NCBI RefSeq assembly: GCF_019649055.1
Contig: NW_026570230.1
Span: 1,612,001 to 1,676,000, forward strand
DNA: 64,000 bases
Direction of reading: 5' to 3'
Origin: Paramacrobiotus metropolitanus
Lineage: Eukaryota > Tardigrada > Eutardigrada > Parachela > Macrobiotidae
Under the pieces are notes generated by a model, which worked only from the letters and a program-made list of their open reading frames with translations, was not told where the DNA came from and did no database searches. The translations under genes and the position numbers were made by a program. Below are positions 1 to 11,494 of this stretch, one piece after another. Position 1 is the first letter of the stretch. Each line of letters opens with the position of its first letter.

Positions 1-3000
1 GCGGATCTGCTCGTGGCGTCGATGGTGATGCCATTTGCGGTTTATATTGAGGTTAGTTTGGCATGATCATGTCACATGTACACGACGCTGATAGGCAAAA
101 TAAAAACTCTGCCTAATTGACCTTTCTAACCTGTCTTGACAAGGCGGGAAATTCCATTAGCGACTTCCGACACGGTGAAATGTCAGTCCCGGCTTTTTAT
201 AGCCGAAGGCCAAACCGGCGCTGACGTGAAAGGGAAAAAGTGTCTATCGCTTCGTTTAACTGACAACAGCCAGCTGCTGTGATAGCTTCATTTTTTTTAT
301 TCAGCGAAACGGCTTGTACAGATCAGCCAACCGATTAATCTTTATTTCTCAGCAATAATTAAAAAATAAAATGAAATTTATATGAAAATAGAAAATTAAA
401 TTAGTTTCATAGAAGTATACTAATTGATTGCAGAAGGTTATAGATTCTGTATTCCCGTTTTTGGGCGCAAAAACCAATTATAATCTGACTTATGTTTGCA
501 TGCTGTAATACTCATAATTATATTATATGATGTTTTGCAGTATACCGACTTTTGTAAAGTAGACTAGTAACCAACGTTTTTGCAAACATGTTTTTATTTT
601 GCTTGAGAGTTAAATTTTTCGAGCTCCGTTTCGGCGTCAAGCCAAGTAGAATTCTCGGAAGTCGGTTGAAACAAACAGACTCTCCATAGCACGGAGAGAT
701 GAGTTAATTCCGCCATCCGGATAAGGGGACCAGTTAAGTAGAAGCCGCGGTTGGCCATTATTACACATCCGCTTTAATTAGGTGCAGCGGACACGCTGGG
801 AACTGGGTGATTCGATTTGTGATACTTGGATTGCCAGTGACGTTATTGCCAGCACTTGTTCCATCTTTAATCTGACAGCAATCAGCATTGACAGGTAGGA
901 AGATGTATATATATAAGAGAGGAAGAGAGGGGAAGTGGTGCTTCCTCTGCTGTCGACACTGCACCACCGGCGCGGCCTTCCGCCGGCACATTCATATATG
1001 CACAATGTACTGCACAACCGGCTGATTAATAGGGAAGACAATCAACCGCCTAGGTGGCCGGGGCACTGCTCAATTACAGGCAGGCAACAGCTTCCTCTCC
1101 TGGTTGTCTAGGAATTTCCGGTGAGTCGCCAACGGAAGCCTCTGAAGAAAGCTGCGTTCGGTAGCAGAAACACCGCTGCCGGCAAAACCTGTTGTTGACG
1201 ATATGTATAAAAAGGGAAGAAGAAATTGTGGTGTGCAGCGCAGGAATGTTAAATATTCATCCTACCATCCATCCCGAACCGACGCTCGATGGATGATCGC
1301 TTTTAAAGGAAATATTAAGCATCGATTAAAAATTAATCGCTCTTAGTGATCGAAGGTTAAGAGGGATTGTGGGATGACATCTATGTATAAAGTTACTGCG
1401 CGTGCCGGCACTACACGGATAGAGACAGTATATATAGACACGCGCGGTTTTCCACTTGGATATAAACCGCACAGTCGATGATTAACATTTTCTTATTTAG
1501 TCACTGGCTTAGGCACGTTAAATAAATATTTACCAAACGTGCCGATTCCTTAAGAAAGTCACCTTTCGATTAGAGTCGTTGTTCTATTTTTGTCATACCT
1601 TACGATAAGGTCGCTTTTATTACAATAGTCACACCGTAAGCGCTGTTCCTGTCGAAAATTTAAACGTATAACTTTTTTACATTCAGTATTGAGCCACAGC
1701 TTTTTTTGCCGTAAAGGGTTAGGGTTGCCCTTTATATAAATTAATTGTGCGCATAATTTACAGTAGAATTCGTATAACTGAGAGATGATTACAAGAACAG
1801 CAAAAAGCTGAACGGTCCGGTTGACAATAAAACCGGCAAGAAAAAACTTTTCCGGGATTATGTTTCTCTGCAGCGTTACATTCTGCTCTATTTCGTTCAG
1901 CGTTGGGAGAGATGGATGGTGGCAGGCAATGAAAGTAGGGGAAAACACAGAGTGGAAGATGTGGAAAAACAGATATGGAACGCTTAAGTGTTAATAATCC
2001 ATCCGGGCATGTGTTGATTTGGCCATTGATCACCCTGACTTGTTTGATCCCCGTTGGCATTGTCAGGTGGCTAAAAACATTACGCGCCCGTTGTGCTTAT
2101 ATGGCCAGAGTGGAAGAAATGGCAGTGATCCTTCGCTGGCCTGACAGACGCTCTTTCTCCATCCCTTCCCCTCTCGTCATCCATCGTTTTTCGCCATCAC
2201 TGAAAAACCTCACATACATGTATACAGAAAGAGAGAATCCAGCTGAACGATATCTTTTACGGCGCACTCGTCGATAATCCTTTCTACACACAACCGATTA
2301 CGAAAGTACATGTGTGATCGTTATGTTCAGCTAATGACCTTTGCCACGTGATCAGCCGGTTGCAGTGCAGTATTTTGTTGGCTCTGTGCCCAATCCACAC
2401 GCACAGTACATATATCGTGAGCGTAATCATTTAAGCATGATCAGCTGCGTATATATATTTATATGTATATGCCGGCTTTTGTCTGCTTTAACCAGATTTA
2501 TTGCTGTTACACAACCGCTCAAGTATGCACGCCACAAGAATCATCGTCGCGTGGTCTACACGATCCTCTTTGTCTGGCTGGTCAGCATCTGCATTGGTAT
2601 GCCCATTATCCTCGGGCTGAACGTGCCGGTCTCCCACAAACAGCGTGATCCCAATCTGTGCATTTTCTACAATTCCGATTTTGCCATATATAGCTCCATG
2701 AGCTCCTTTTATATACCCTGCGTCCTGATGATTGTCCTCTACTACAAGATCTTCCATGCCATCCGCCAGCGGGCCGCCAAATCGGCCTCCTCCAATAAAC
2801 GGCCCCTCCCGCCCTCCTCCGAACTCAACCAGCACCTCCCCCTCACCGAGCAGAAATCCAACCAGCTGCCCATCCCGGTAGTGGACAAACAGTGGATGAA
2901 GAGCTATCCGCATAATAATCCCACACCCAACCGGGTCGTCTCGCCGGTGGTCAACAATAAAGGTCACGCGGGCGATGCCACCACCCTGGCCAGCTCCAGC

Positions 3001-4225
3001 TGTCTGGTGGACGGGGAGGATAATTTAATCGAGGATGTGGATGTGGACTCGGGGAATTCCGGACAACAGAGCACCCCGCCGCAGGTCACGGCGATGAGTC
3101 CGACAGAAATAGAGGCGACGCTGGCGGACAATGTTCTGTATAGTCCCGACGTGGAGGTGGTCGAGACACCGAAGCGCGGCAAGAGGACACGCTTTCTCTC
3201 GGCACTGAGCGGCTCGCTGAATTCAAACAATGAGAAAATGCTGTTGGAGAATGGGGGTCCGGGTGGGGGTGTCCGTGCCGGGGGGAATCATGCGTACGGG
3301 CGGAAGTTCAAACAGAAAAATTTAAGACGGTCCATTAAGTCACGGGAGAAAGTCTTGGCTCAACGAGAACGCAAAGCAACTAAAACACTGGCCATCGTTT
3401 TAGGTACGGGCAAGAATAGTAATGTACTGTAACGATGTGAAATCAACGTTGCAACTTTAATAATAATTTGACTTCTACAAACATTTTACATAGTATAAAT
3501 TATTTATTAAATCACGACATCAAAAAAGATTTCTGCGCGTATTTTTTATCATGGTAATAGTAGTCTAGTGCTATATCTCCTTCGTATTTGTATATTTAAT
3601 TTAACACAGTACAATATATAATATAAATTTATCACCTGTAACAGAAGTAGATTTTGGACGTAATTAGCAAAACATTTAACGATAATACGAACAAACCTAC
3701 AATATATTTCAAACGCATTAATTGGTTAGTGACTGTAGCATTTGAAGTTCAACTACCGGTATAACTTGCGCCGGTTTTTAGGGGTCAATCGAAGTTCATC
3801 TACAGTAATCTACTAAAAAGCTGCTTTGTGTGTTAGGTGTTTTCCTTGCCTGCTGGGTGCCTTTCTTCACAATCAGTATGATTAACGCCATCTGCGAGAA
3901 GCTCGGTGTACCATTTCCCGGTGATGATGTGTTCATGGTGACCACGTGGCTTGGTTATGGTAATTCCTTTATGAATCCCGTTATCTATACGGTTTTCAAC
4001 GAAGAATTTCGTAAATCTTTTTGGCCATTTTACGGTGTAATCCCAAATAAACTCTTTGTACATTTCGGCGATTACATGCAATATACATGCGCAATTTTTG
4101 CAAGCACAGTCTTATATTTTGCGAATGAATCTCCAGATGAATTTATTACTTTTGTAATGTTCGTATGTCAGTGTGCGTTTCCAACTTCTGTCCGCTATGA
4201 ACTACAAAATCCAATGACGCAATGA
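1..4225 (+). CDS. Dop2R: D2-like dopamine receptor (class A GPCR), 5' end outside window
   Basis: A G-protein-coupled receptor of the plasma membrane; D2-like receptors bind dopamine and couple to Gi/o. Four exons are visible: 1-51, 788-894, 2496-3403 and 3837-4225, in frame across all junctions. Exon 1 encodes TM2 (ADLLVASMVMPFAVY). Exon 2 encodes TM3, with the amine-binding Asp in IASDVIAS and ending in SIDR. Exon 3 continues FIAVTQPLKYARHKN (a DRF variant of DRY), then TM4, TM5 with a serine cluster (YSSMSSFYIP) and a very long third intracellular loop of about 220 residues, ending RKATKTLAIVLG. Exon 4 gives TM6 (CWVPFF) and TM7 (NPVIYTVFNEEFRKSF). Seen: these motifs and the splice sites. 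Known: this set and the long loop are typical of D2-like receptors such as fly Dop2R. After FRKSF the frame runs about 70 further codons with no typical palmitoylated Cys tail, so the last exon may end earlier at a donor near 4010-4035. The N-terminus and TM1 lie upstream of base 1. Confidence 0.93.
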
Positions 4226-4732
4226 AAAAATAAAAGCATGGTCTGATGATTTGACTAAGAACTGTTATTCGACTTGCATCCAGTCAAAATAATTTTAAAA
4301 ACCAGTCTGGAATCCACATAGACATATCTATGTAACTACATATGCACACACGCAAAAAACAATTTTTTGACTGCCATTGAGAAAAAAGCGGGCTCACACA
4401 ATTTTCATTAGCCATACAGCGGATGATTTTCATACTCAAGATTAATAACAGCTTTGAAGTACTAATTACGAAAAGGTCACCACTGGTCAGTATATTCACT
4501 CAGGGGCAGCTAGCTACTGTTGCTGATATATCGATAATACTGGCAATTTTACCGAAGTTGAGTTTTTTCCCGAAAATATATGCAAATTTGAATTAATATA
4601 ACTTATTTCAATCTGCGCCGTTCTTGCTTTTATCGTCGCTTTTGCCGAAACCAATAACAGATACTGTGATTTAGCAAAAAACAAAAACCCGGCAAGTGAA
4701 ATAAATTAAAATTTTCTGCATAATATCAGCTT
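4226..4732. other. Convergent intergenic spacer
   Basis: AT-rich spacer between two genes that converge on it (receptor on +, unrecognised gene on -). No ORF with coding character, repeat or RNA gene was seen. Confidence 0.5.
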
Positions 4733-5865
4733 TTAAAATCGACTGTGAATGGCCGCATCATGCGGGGTCCGGACGTGCACATAGGGATTTCCCAGCATTC
4801 GTTGACTGATGACTGAAATAGGAAGCTGCCGGTTATTGTTGTACCGGAAGGCGTGCTGGTCATTGTGTGCCATCCGAGCCGGTGTGCTCGTATTGTACTC
4901 CATGTCAACAGCTAACGGAGGAACTGCCGCTGAAGAAACTGCGTACTGGCCAGCAAAGGCATCCGGCAAAGGGGAAGTGTCGTGCGCGGAATAGGCATAA
5001 AATGTCTGCCGCCCATCCGGCTGCCGGATGACGGGCGGGGATAGCGCCATGGGAAAACCATAACCCAGCTGCAAATGGATCCGGATGGGGAAATTATATC
5101 ACACAATCGAATATGATTTAATAAGGAAACGTTGATTTCATCAGTATATTCAGCCAGGGCACGGCCGGTTTCTGATTGCGCTCTGTTAATCGGGGAAACG
5201 TTTCATCATATTAACTAATCATATATACCCGGCAACACTGGATCCAGTCAAGATGGTACTCCTGCTCAAAGGGCGTTTTCTTCTTGGATATTCCGGTCAT
5301 GACGTAGCTTGTTCTAGAAAATAAATACAGAATTTCCTGTTTTACTGGCTTGCTAAAAATTACAGTTTTAATTAATTATGGATAATATATTGTGCGCAAT
5401 TTACCCGCAAAATACCATGAACCACTGATTGGAATCGTAGAATTCGTAATAGAGGTCATGCGTGGCAACGTACTGCAGGGAATGTAAATAATTAATTCCT
5501 CAAATGCAATCTTAAAATACGCAAAATTAATCGTTTAACCAATCAACGGTAACAAGAAAAATACTTCCATAACACGAAACGTAGTCGATGTAGTATCCCT
5601 GTGGTGTTTTGCAGCATTTAAATGGCTGTAGGTCATCGCCTTGTATACTGTTATATCCACCAACGCGGAACTGATAAAAATTGAACTCGTTATCCCAAAG
5701 CGCTGTCAGAAAGCAAATCTTTATTGTAGTTTTACATGTAGCTGAAACAAATATGACACAAAATTTTATATGGAAGGCTAACCTGTTACAAAGGTGTTTA
5801 TGGAAGCCGAAATGTCTTTGGCATTCAGACAGAAATATGTGTCGGTGTAATTTCGGACTACGCAA
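4733..5865 (-). CDS. Unrecognised cysteine-containing protein, 3' five exons
   Basis: Not recognised. Five minus-strand exons fit together with good splice signals and closed phases: 5783-5865, 5565-5702, 5405-5498, 5229-5313 and 4733-5068, about 245 codons. The reading runs from CVVRNYTDTYFCLNAKD through GDDLQPFKCCKTPQGYYIDY, VATHDLYYEFYDSNQWFMVF and SKKKTPFEQEYHLDWIQCCR to a Tyr/Pro/Asn-rich tail ending IHSRF. The paired CC motifs, aromatic richness and absence of a membrane segment suggest an extracellular disulphide-bonded domain followed by a disordered tail; this is inference. The first exon(s), probably carrying a signal peptide, were not found; a candidate region is 5960-6250. The 5' border of exon 5405-5498 is the least certain, since an acceptor 26 bases further in is also usable. 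Confidence 0.65.
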
Positions 5866-7734
5866 CTAAAAAGCACAGTATATTAATAATCCACAGCATT
5901 CTTGCACAGAAATATTGAACTTATATAATAAGCCATAACAAAGGAAGCATTATCTTGTTTTCACCTCGGATAATAAGGGTACTTGCCATGCGAAGGTGGC
6001 TTATAGGGAAACATGAATTTGCACCAAACCATTTGCAATCTCTGCATTATAAGACATATCCAGCAAGGTTTTGTGATTATATTATTATTCTGTATTGTCC
6101 TAGAAGGGAAGGAGTCCTGCCATTCTTTTACCTCGAAGTCATCGAAAAAATCCCTAAATACATGACACACAGTAATCCAACCAAGCGTACTTGTACTGTA
6201 CGTGGTACAACGGAAATCAGCTGGAAAAACTTACTGTAATCCTACCAACGCCTCTCCTGCAAAGATACGCGTAGTGTCATATATTGTGACATGTTAGTAA
6301 TTATTCCGATTGTCTTATATTTCCGGTACATTATAAAATACCATTTTGAATTGTTTAAATAACATTTTGTGGGAATCGCCAGTGTGGCAGAACGCGCGAA
6401 GCCCGCCGGCGAAGGGGTACCGTACAAGTGTACAACTACAGATAGCGTAGATCAGTGGCTTCCATACTTCTACTCCATTTCTGCATTTTGTTCACATTGC
6501 GTGCGGTGAAGTAAAAGCTACCTAGTTGGTTTCTCATAGCAAATTTTTTCTTTAAAAAAGCAGACATAATTTTCTGACTCCTTGTGGCTGAAACAAGAAG
6601 CGTGTCAAGAGTATCCCAGTTTACTCATCTTGATAGCGAAGTTCGTGCAAATCTAATATCGTTCTTTTTGTTTATGCATAGTGCCGAATCTGATAATATA
6701 GTATTAAAATAATACTATTAATGGATGCACCAACCGTCCATACACTCCACAATCCATTTTCGATGTGGCAGTGTTGTTCCGCCTTCGTTATGGAACGCCG
6801 AAATTATGGTGTCGCCCTGTAGCAATTTTCAAAAATGTGCACCAAATTTTGAGCGCATGCAGAATGTACATGTCGGGATTAACTGCAAGACATCGGCAAA
6901 AGCAAATTTCGTACATAATTACCAAATTAATGCGGAAAGGTCATAATTTATTATGAGTTTACAGTTAATACAGTAGTTACCGATCCGTACACCGTATATC
7001 CGCCATAATAACGCTGTGTGGTCCCAACCAATGTATAACTAATAGAGAACAGAAAGTGCCAGGCCCATAAAGGAAGGATCATGGTTCCGCTGTTCTGTAG
7101 ATTTTAGATCTTCGAATTATAAGCCATGTACTCGTATAAATTATGTTTGTAAAAATAATTATTTTACACCACAGGAACTTAGACAGACTAGATTTCACGG
7201 GTTGTGCAGAGCTTGCATGTCCTTTTAGGTTCTGTTCGAATGACAAACGTTGTGCCAGTTGTGTGCGTGATTAATGTTACCGATGTCTTCCTCTGACAAT
7301 CGTCTTAACTATAAAGGTGGACGCCCCATGGTGACCATCCAACTGGTCTTTTACTTTCGTTTGATTGGCTTTTGTTACTCATTTGTTACTCATTACTTTG
7401 ATTGTTGCTCATTACATACTTTGATTGGCTTTTGTTACTCATAGTTACTTTAATAATACGAAAAATTACCGTTACGACTACGAAAGTACGTTTCGGCCGA
7501 CGCAATTGTTCTTCAGTATAAAAAATCTCTGACAGTCATATAAGAATGCAAACTTAAGGTTACCGCTTTACAATGTGCAAAAATAATAGCAGCACACGAT
7601 TTTTAGTCTGCTGAAACATTTAGCAAAAAAAGCTGATGACATAACAGTAACAGGGTAGAAAAAACCATTGAGCACACTCCCATGACCTTTGGATGCGGAA
7701 GCCATAAACACTTAACAAAAAGCTATCACGTCTA
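5866..7734. other. Intergenic region, no supported gene
   Basis: May contain the missing 5' exon(s) of the minus-strand gene ending at 4733. Short ORFs at 5955-6239 and 6725-6956 lack start context, splice partners or family resemblance. Around 7360-7445 a phrase containing TTTGATTGGCTTTTGTTAC is repeated imperfectly. Nothing else seen. Confidence 0.4.
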
Positions 7735-8005
7735 AACATCAACAGACCAGCCGTTTTTAAAAGCTGTAACTATATAGGCTAGTTATTATCGCTGCTTTGC
7801 TGAGGGATCCAACGTCTTAGGATCCCTAGTGGGACAGATGAAATTGGTTGTCGCATTCCTTACAAATTTGTACGAATTGCTGAAACACTTGGGTATTAGC
7901 GCGACAAAACTTCGCGGCGTGAGATCGGTGGGATCGGCCACGGTCAATCGGACGAAATCGTCGATCCACTGCGTAAAGCCTCCCGGTTCCGAAGTGGGAA
8001 AAAAA
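7735..8005 (-). pseudogene. Duplicated 3' end of an LRR gene (truncated copy)
   Basis: The stretch matches the last about 70 codons plus part of the 3' flank of the LRR gene at 13816-17986, at close to nucleotide identity. Shared coding features include EPGGFTQWIDDFVRL, DPTDLTPRSFVALIPKCF and NATTNFICP. The match extends past the stop codon into the non-coding sequence (shared 'gaccagccgttttt' near 7744 and 13781) and stops abruptly near 8000, where unrelated sequence begins. There is no start, LRR region or splice acceptor attached. The open frame continues into the unrelated sequence up to 8175, but I see no reason to think it is expressed. It is a partial segmental duplicate of the neighbouring family, on the same strand as its source. 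Confidence 0.8.
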
Positions 8006-8590
8006 CAAAAAAAGAATTTGGCGGGTGTATTTGGGCGGTTAGCTGTATCCGTTAACCACGTATCTCCTGCATATTTGGCGCTCAATGTACTTAAAAGGCA
8101 GGCCGCAAGCGGCATTCTTATCGCTGAATCGACCAGAAACGAGAACCAAAAGATAGCTGAATATAATAAGTCCAACTATACTTTCAACGAACACAGTCAC
8201 ACCAGACAATGCAGTCCACCTATGCAAAAGTGCGAGCGTTGAGTAACTTCTTTTCAAAGTCCATGCCAAATTTCATTTCAAAGGGATTCCAATTAGATGT
8301 TGTCTTAGCAGGCGCAGCCATTCTTAAATTTACTGAATACAAGTACATGATACGTCTAAAATAATGCATTTGTACGAGTACATGCATACACTACAAAATG
8401 GCATATGTCTGGCTGTCCAAGGTGCTTAATTTATGATAGCATTATAGCTTAAAACGTTTTCCTTGAACAAACGCACAGGTGTCAGCCAGCAAAAAAGGCT
8501 ACAGAATCCAGTTGATCAAGTACATTTGCTGTTTTATACTGGTGTATTTTTCATAAATAGCAAAAGTGACCAGCCATATTTGTTTTAAAA

Positions 8591-9293
8591 ATGTGCAGCG
8601 GTAGAATCGGCCTGATGGTTTTAACCGTGTTAATCTATGTCGGTATAATCATAATCGTTGTTGCCTGGGGAGAAAAACTGGAACTGAATGAAAAAACAGG
8701 GAAAACCGAAAAAACCCACTGGGAGTCTGCGATGAAGGTTGGCCTTGGAATAACGGTGGCCTTTGTTTGCGTTCTCGTTTATCAGCTGTATCAGTACTGC
8801 AAACCGCAGCCGCAAGCACCTCCCGGAAACGTTAGGGTTTTGTTCGACGCCCGGACCGCCGCCGACCCCACAGTCCGTCCTTTTTTCCAACAGTTGAATC
8901 CTCCAGCCCCATCATACGGCACACTGTCTGAGACCTATTCGCCGCCGCCGTACACGGAAACGGCAATTAAAGTACGTGTGAAATGATAAGCTCTGTAATT
9001 TTATCACTTCGGCTGCGTTTTTTGTGAGCAAAATATGGATTTATTGATGTATTATATTATTCTTGCGTGTTATATATTTCTCTCTCTCATATTAATATTA
9101 GTATTGTCATAAATACTTTCCGTGAGGTTTGTTGGTGATTTAAACTCGAAGCATTTGTCTGCGCTGTTCTTAGATGGACTGGCGAGAACCTTCACCCCCG
9201 CCATATGTGGAGTGTCCGGAATGTCTGCGTACTGGGCCCGGGATTCCACTGCGGCACGCAATTACATGCGAAAAACTTAAAAAACGCAACTGA
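8591..9293 (+). CDS. Small two-TM protein with two PPPY motifs and a Cys/His tail
   Basis: Two exons, 8591-8971 and 9174-9293, joined in phase 0 by a strong donor (gtacgtg) and an acceptor with a pyrimidine tract (ctgttcttag), give 166 residues. Without splicing the frame stops at 8986 after three further codons. Residues about 8-26 and 49-69 are hydrophobic segments flanking a charged loop (KTGKTEKTHWES). The C-terminal half is proline-rich: PAPSYGTLSE, SPPPYTET and, from exon 2, EPSPPPYVECPEC. PPxY motifs are ligands for WW domains such as those of Nedd4-type ubiquitin ligases (established knowledge), so a role as a membrane adaptor is conceivable but inferred. The end holds CPEC...H...C, a possible small zinc site. 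I know no family with this exact order. The start ATG is preceded by an AT-rich leader. Confidence 0.72.
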
Positions 9294-9939
9294 TTAGTAG
9301 ATATTAATAGGATACGTGTACTAATTGTGTTGATTATTGATCTTCTACGTACTCGACCTGCTCCATGGCCAGTCCTTCAGTATCGAAGGTTACGGGGATA
9401 ATGTGCCAGTGTTTTCGTTCACTTTCCCTCTTGTTAGAGGAAATTTTTTGTGTATATATGGTTAACCATGTTTTGCGTTTGGCGTATTACTTTTCATTTG
9501 ATGATCAGTTTGTACTTTGTATGATCATTTGGCTGGGCAAGCTTTCATCAGCATAATTTTCCAGGAAACTATCTGAATGAAGCAGATGAAAATGTCAGTG
9601 TTAACACGAACGGAAAGAATACTTCGGCTCAGCGGATTCCCATTTAGCGCAATACAGTACTTCTAAACTTTAAAAATTCTAAAAGTGTTTTCCAAAGTAG
9701 ACAATCAGTAATGTCACGCCTGTTCAAATAGTTAACTGCACTTCAGTAATTTCGGGTTGCAAACGTTGTTTTTAACAGAATCATCGGCATGGTAAAACAG
9801 CCCCCTATATAATCCATTCGATACTCATAAGAAGAAGCAGGGGGCGACAAAGGTCAACTAGGTGATATTTCATTGGGCAAGAGTAACCAAGTTGCATACT
9901 GCTAACCACGCGCACACAGCTACATACGAGTATGACATA
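9294..9939. other. Intergenic spacer
   Basis: AT-rich sequence with one 63-codon ORF (9365-9556) that lacks supporting features. Contains one TACGAGTA octamer near 9925. Nothing else seen. Confidence 0.4.
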
Positions 9940-10377
9940 CCGTATTTTATCAATTAGTGATGAAACTCCCCGATTTAGAGGCCGTCCCTGAAATACAATA
10001 CAACCCCATGCTTTACCGTTACGAACTTATAGTGACCCACCTAGAAATACAAGCCCAGGGCTAGTAAAAAGTGGTAAAAGTCAAAACGACACCAGTAAAA
10101 ATGCCACCAATCCGTGAATTAGACAGACTGTACGGCATGGAACGTAACGAATGTTTTTTTAACGCTTTTCCGGCCATTACGGTCTTTACTGAGATCCATA
10201 AAGACCAAGTCTTTCTTTTAACAAAAACAACGAATAACGTAGGAAATGCTCGTCCATTAAGCTTGTGTAATTAACACAAACGCTCCCTGAATTACAAACC
10301 CTCCTTGAAGTAAAGACCAAGTCCAAACCGCTTACGAAAAAGTAGTAATGCTGGGTTACTATTTGATAAAAATACGG
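9940..10377. mobile_element. MITE with about 20-bp inverted ends and TA flanks
   Basis: A 438-bp segment begins CCGTATTTTATCAA and ends with the near-complement TTTGATAAAAATACGG; the match extends to about 20 bases with one inserted T. TA dinucleotides lie immediately outside both ends (9938-9939 and 10378-10379). No transposase frame is present. TA target duplication with short inverted ends is the signature of non-autonomous Tc1/mariner-type elements; assignment to that superfamily is inference. Confidence 0.6.
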
Positions 10378-11214
10378 TAACTATATAATGGCTGTAAATA
10401 ACTAAACTGTCTTTTGAGGTCACCACATCGCATTAAATATAATCGCAACGATCGCATGTTAAACACACATCCTCGGTTCCGGAAGTCCAGTGTACATACA
10501 TTTCGTGCGAACTTGGCAGTACAGACGCGACTTCGTATCTGTATATTATATAATTTTACGCCGCGCTCCTGTGGACATTGTACTTGCAGTCTTGCACTCT
10601 TTTCTGTTATATGCTACGCATGTTCGCACGATATTCAATCAAAGTCTGCATATTTTTTGTCTGAGTTTTCTTCCGGCGTCGTGCCTACTACCTAGCGGAG
10701 GTGTATGGTGATCGGTCGCGATCCCCGCCAAGCGAACTCGGCTACTAGCAAACTGGGTTTTTGTCGTGAAATCAACATAAATCAGCGCCACGTACCAGAT
10801 TTTTCCCCGTTTACCTTGCTTGTAGTTTGGTAATCGTAATTCATGAACTGTTTGGTCGCATTAGTGCCGAATCAATATAATCTAATATAAACTATATAAG
10901 GTTATCTTTTCAGTATAACTGTTCTATAATAACTACTCTCATGCTTGGTTCATGCTTCAATCGTAATTCGGATTACAATAGAAATCTATCTTAAAAGATT
11001 CGTAGAAAAAGAACGAACGCGAGCCACTTTTGTTGTAGCATTTTTTGTATGTAATTCTCGAAAGTATGAACGCGGCCAATCGTAAGAAAAATGTTGAAAA
11101 ACAAAAAATTTTGTAGATCGATGTTGTACATAGGTGGGTGAGGCTTTTCTCCCTTTCTACGACAATTGTTGCAAACTGACCAATGGGCAGTTCTGTCAGA
11201 ATCACCATATCATA
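10378..11214. other. Intergenic sequence before transposase relic
   Basis: No supportable gene. ORFs at 10414-10711 overlap one another in different frames without family resemblance. The part near 11000-11214 could be decayed upstream sequence of the Harbinger relic, but I could not align it. Confidence 0.35.
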
Positions 11215-11494
11215 CATCTGCATGTGTGCACTAACTCGAGCTAGAAGAATTGTGGAAAATGCTTTCGGCATTTGGCAGGCTCACTATAGTGGCGCGTGCT
11301 TTGCAAGCCAATGAATCCACAACATCCACAACGGAGAGAGCAGAATATGTCGTGTTAGCTTGCAATGCACTACATAATTTTATGCGTGACTGTACCCGGG
11401 CGGGATCGCGTCGGTACTTTCCCGTCGGGTTTATTGATGTCGAGCAGAAGAATGGAGTAATTTGTAAAGGAGGGTGCCGAAAAATTATTGAATA
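11215..11494 (+). pseudogene. PIF/Harbinger-type transposase C-terminal relic
   Basis: The frame starting near 11215 reads ALTRARRIVENAFGIW, matching the well-known RARR-VENAFGI block of Harbinger (DDE_Tnp_4) transposases. Near 11275 the match moves to the +1 frame and continues EYVVLACNALHNFMRD and YFPVGFIDVEQKNG, matching the 'VLACxALHNFLR ... PPxFVDxEDENG' end of the same family, with a stop at 11494. The catalytic Asp residues further upstream are not recognisable. Truncated and frameshifted, so non-functional; single-copy here and not attached to clear inverted ends. Confidence 0.8.

Noticed and set aside
8039-8269. 76-codon minus ORF with a hydrophobic stretch beside the LRR fragment
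   Set aside because: Has no splice partner or family resemblance and overlaps another open frame; it looks like chance.
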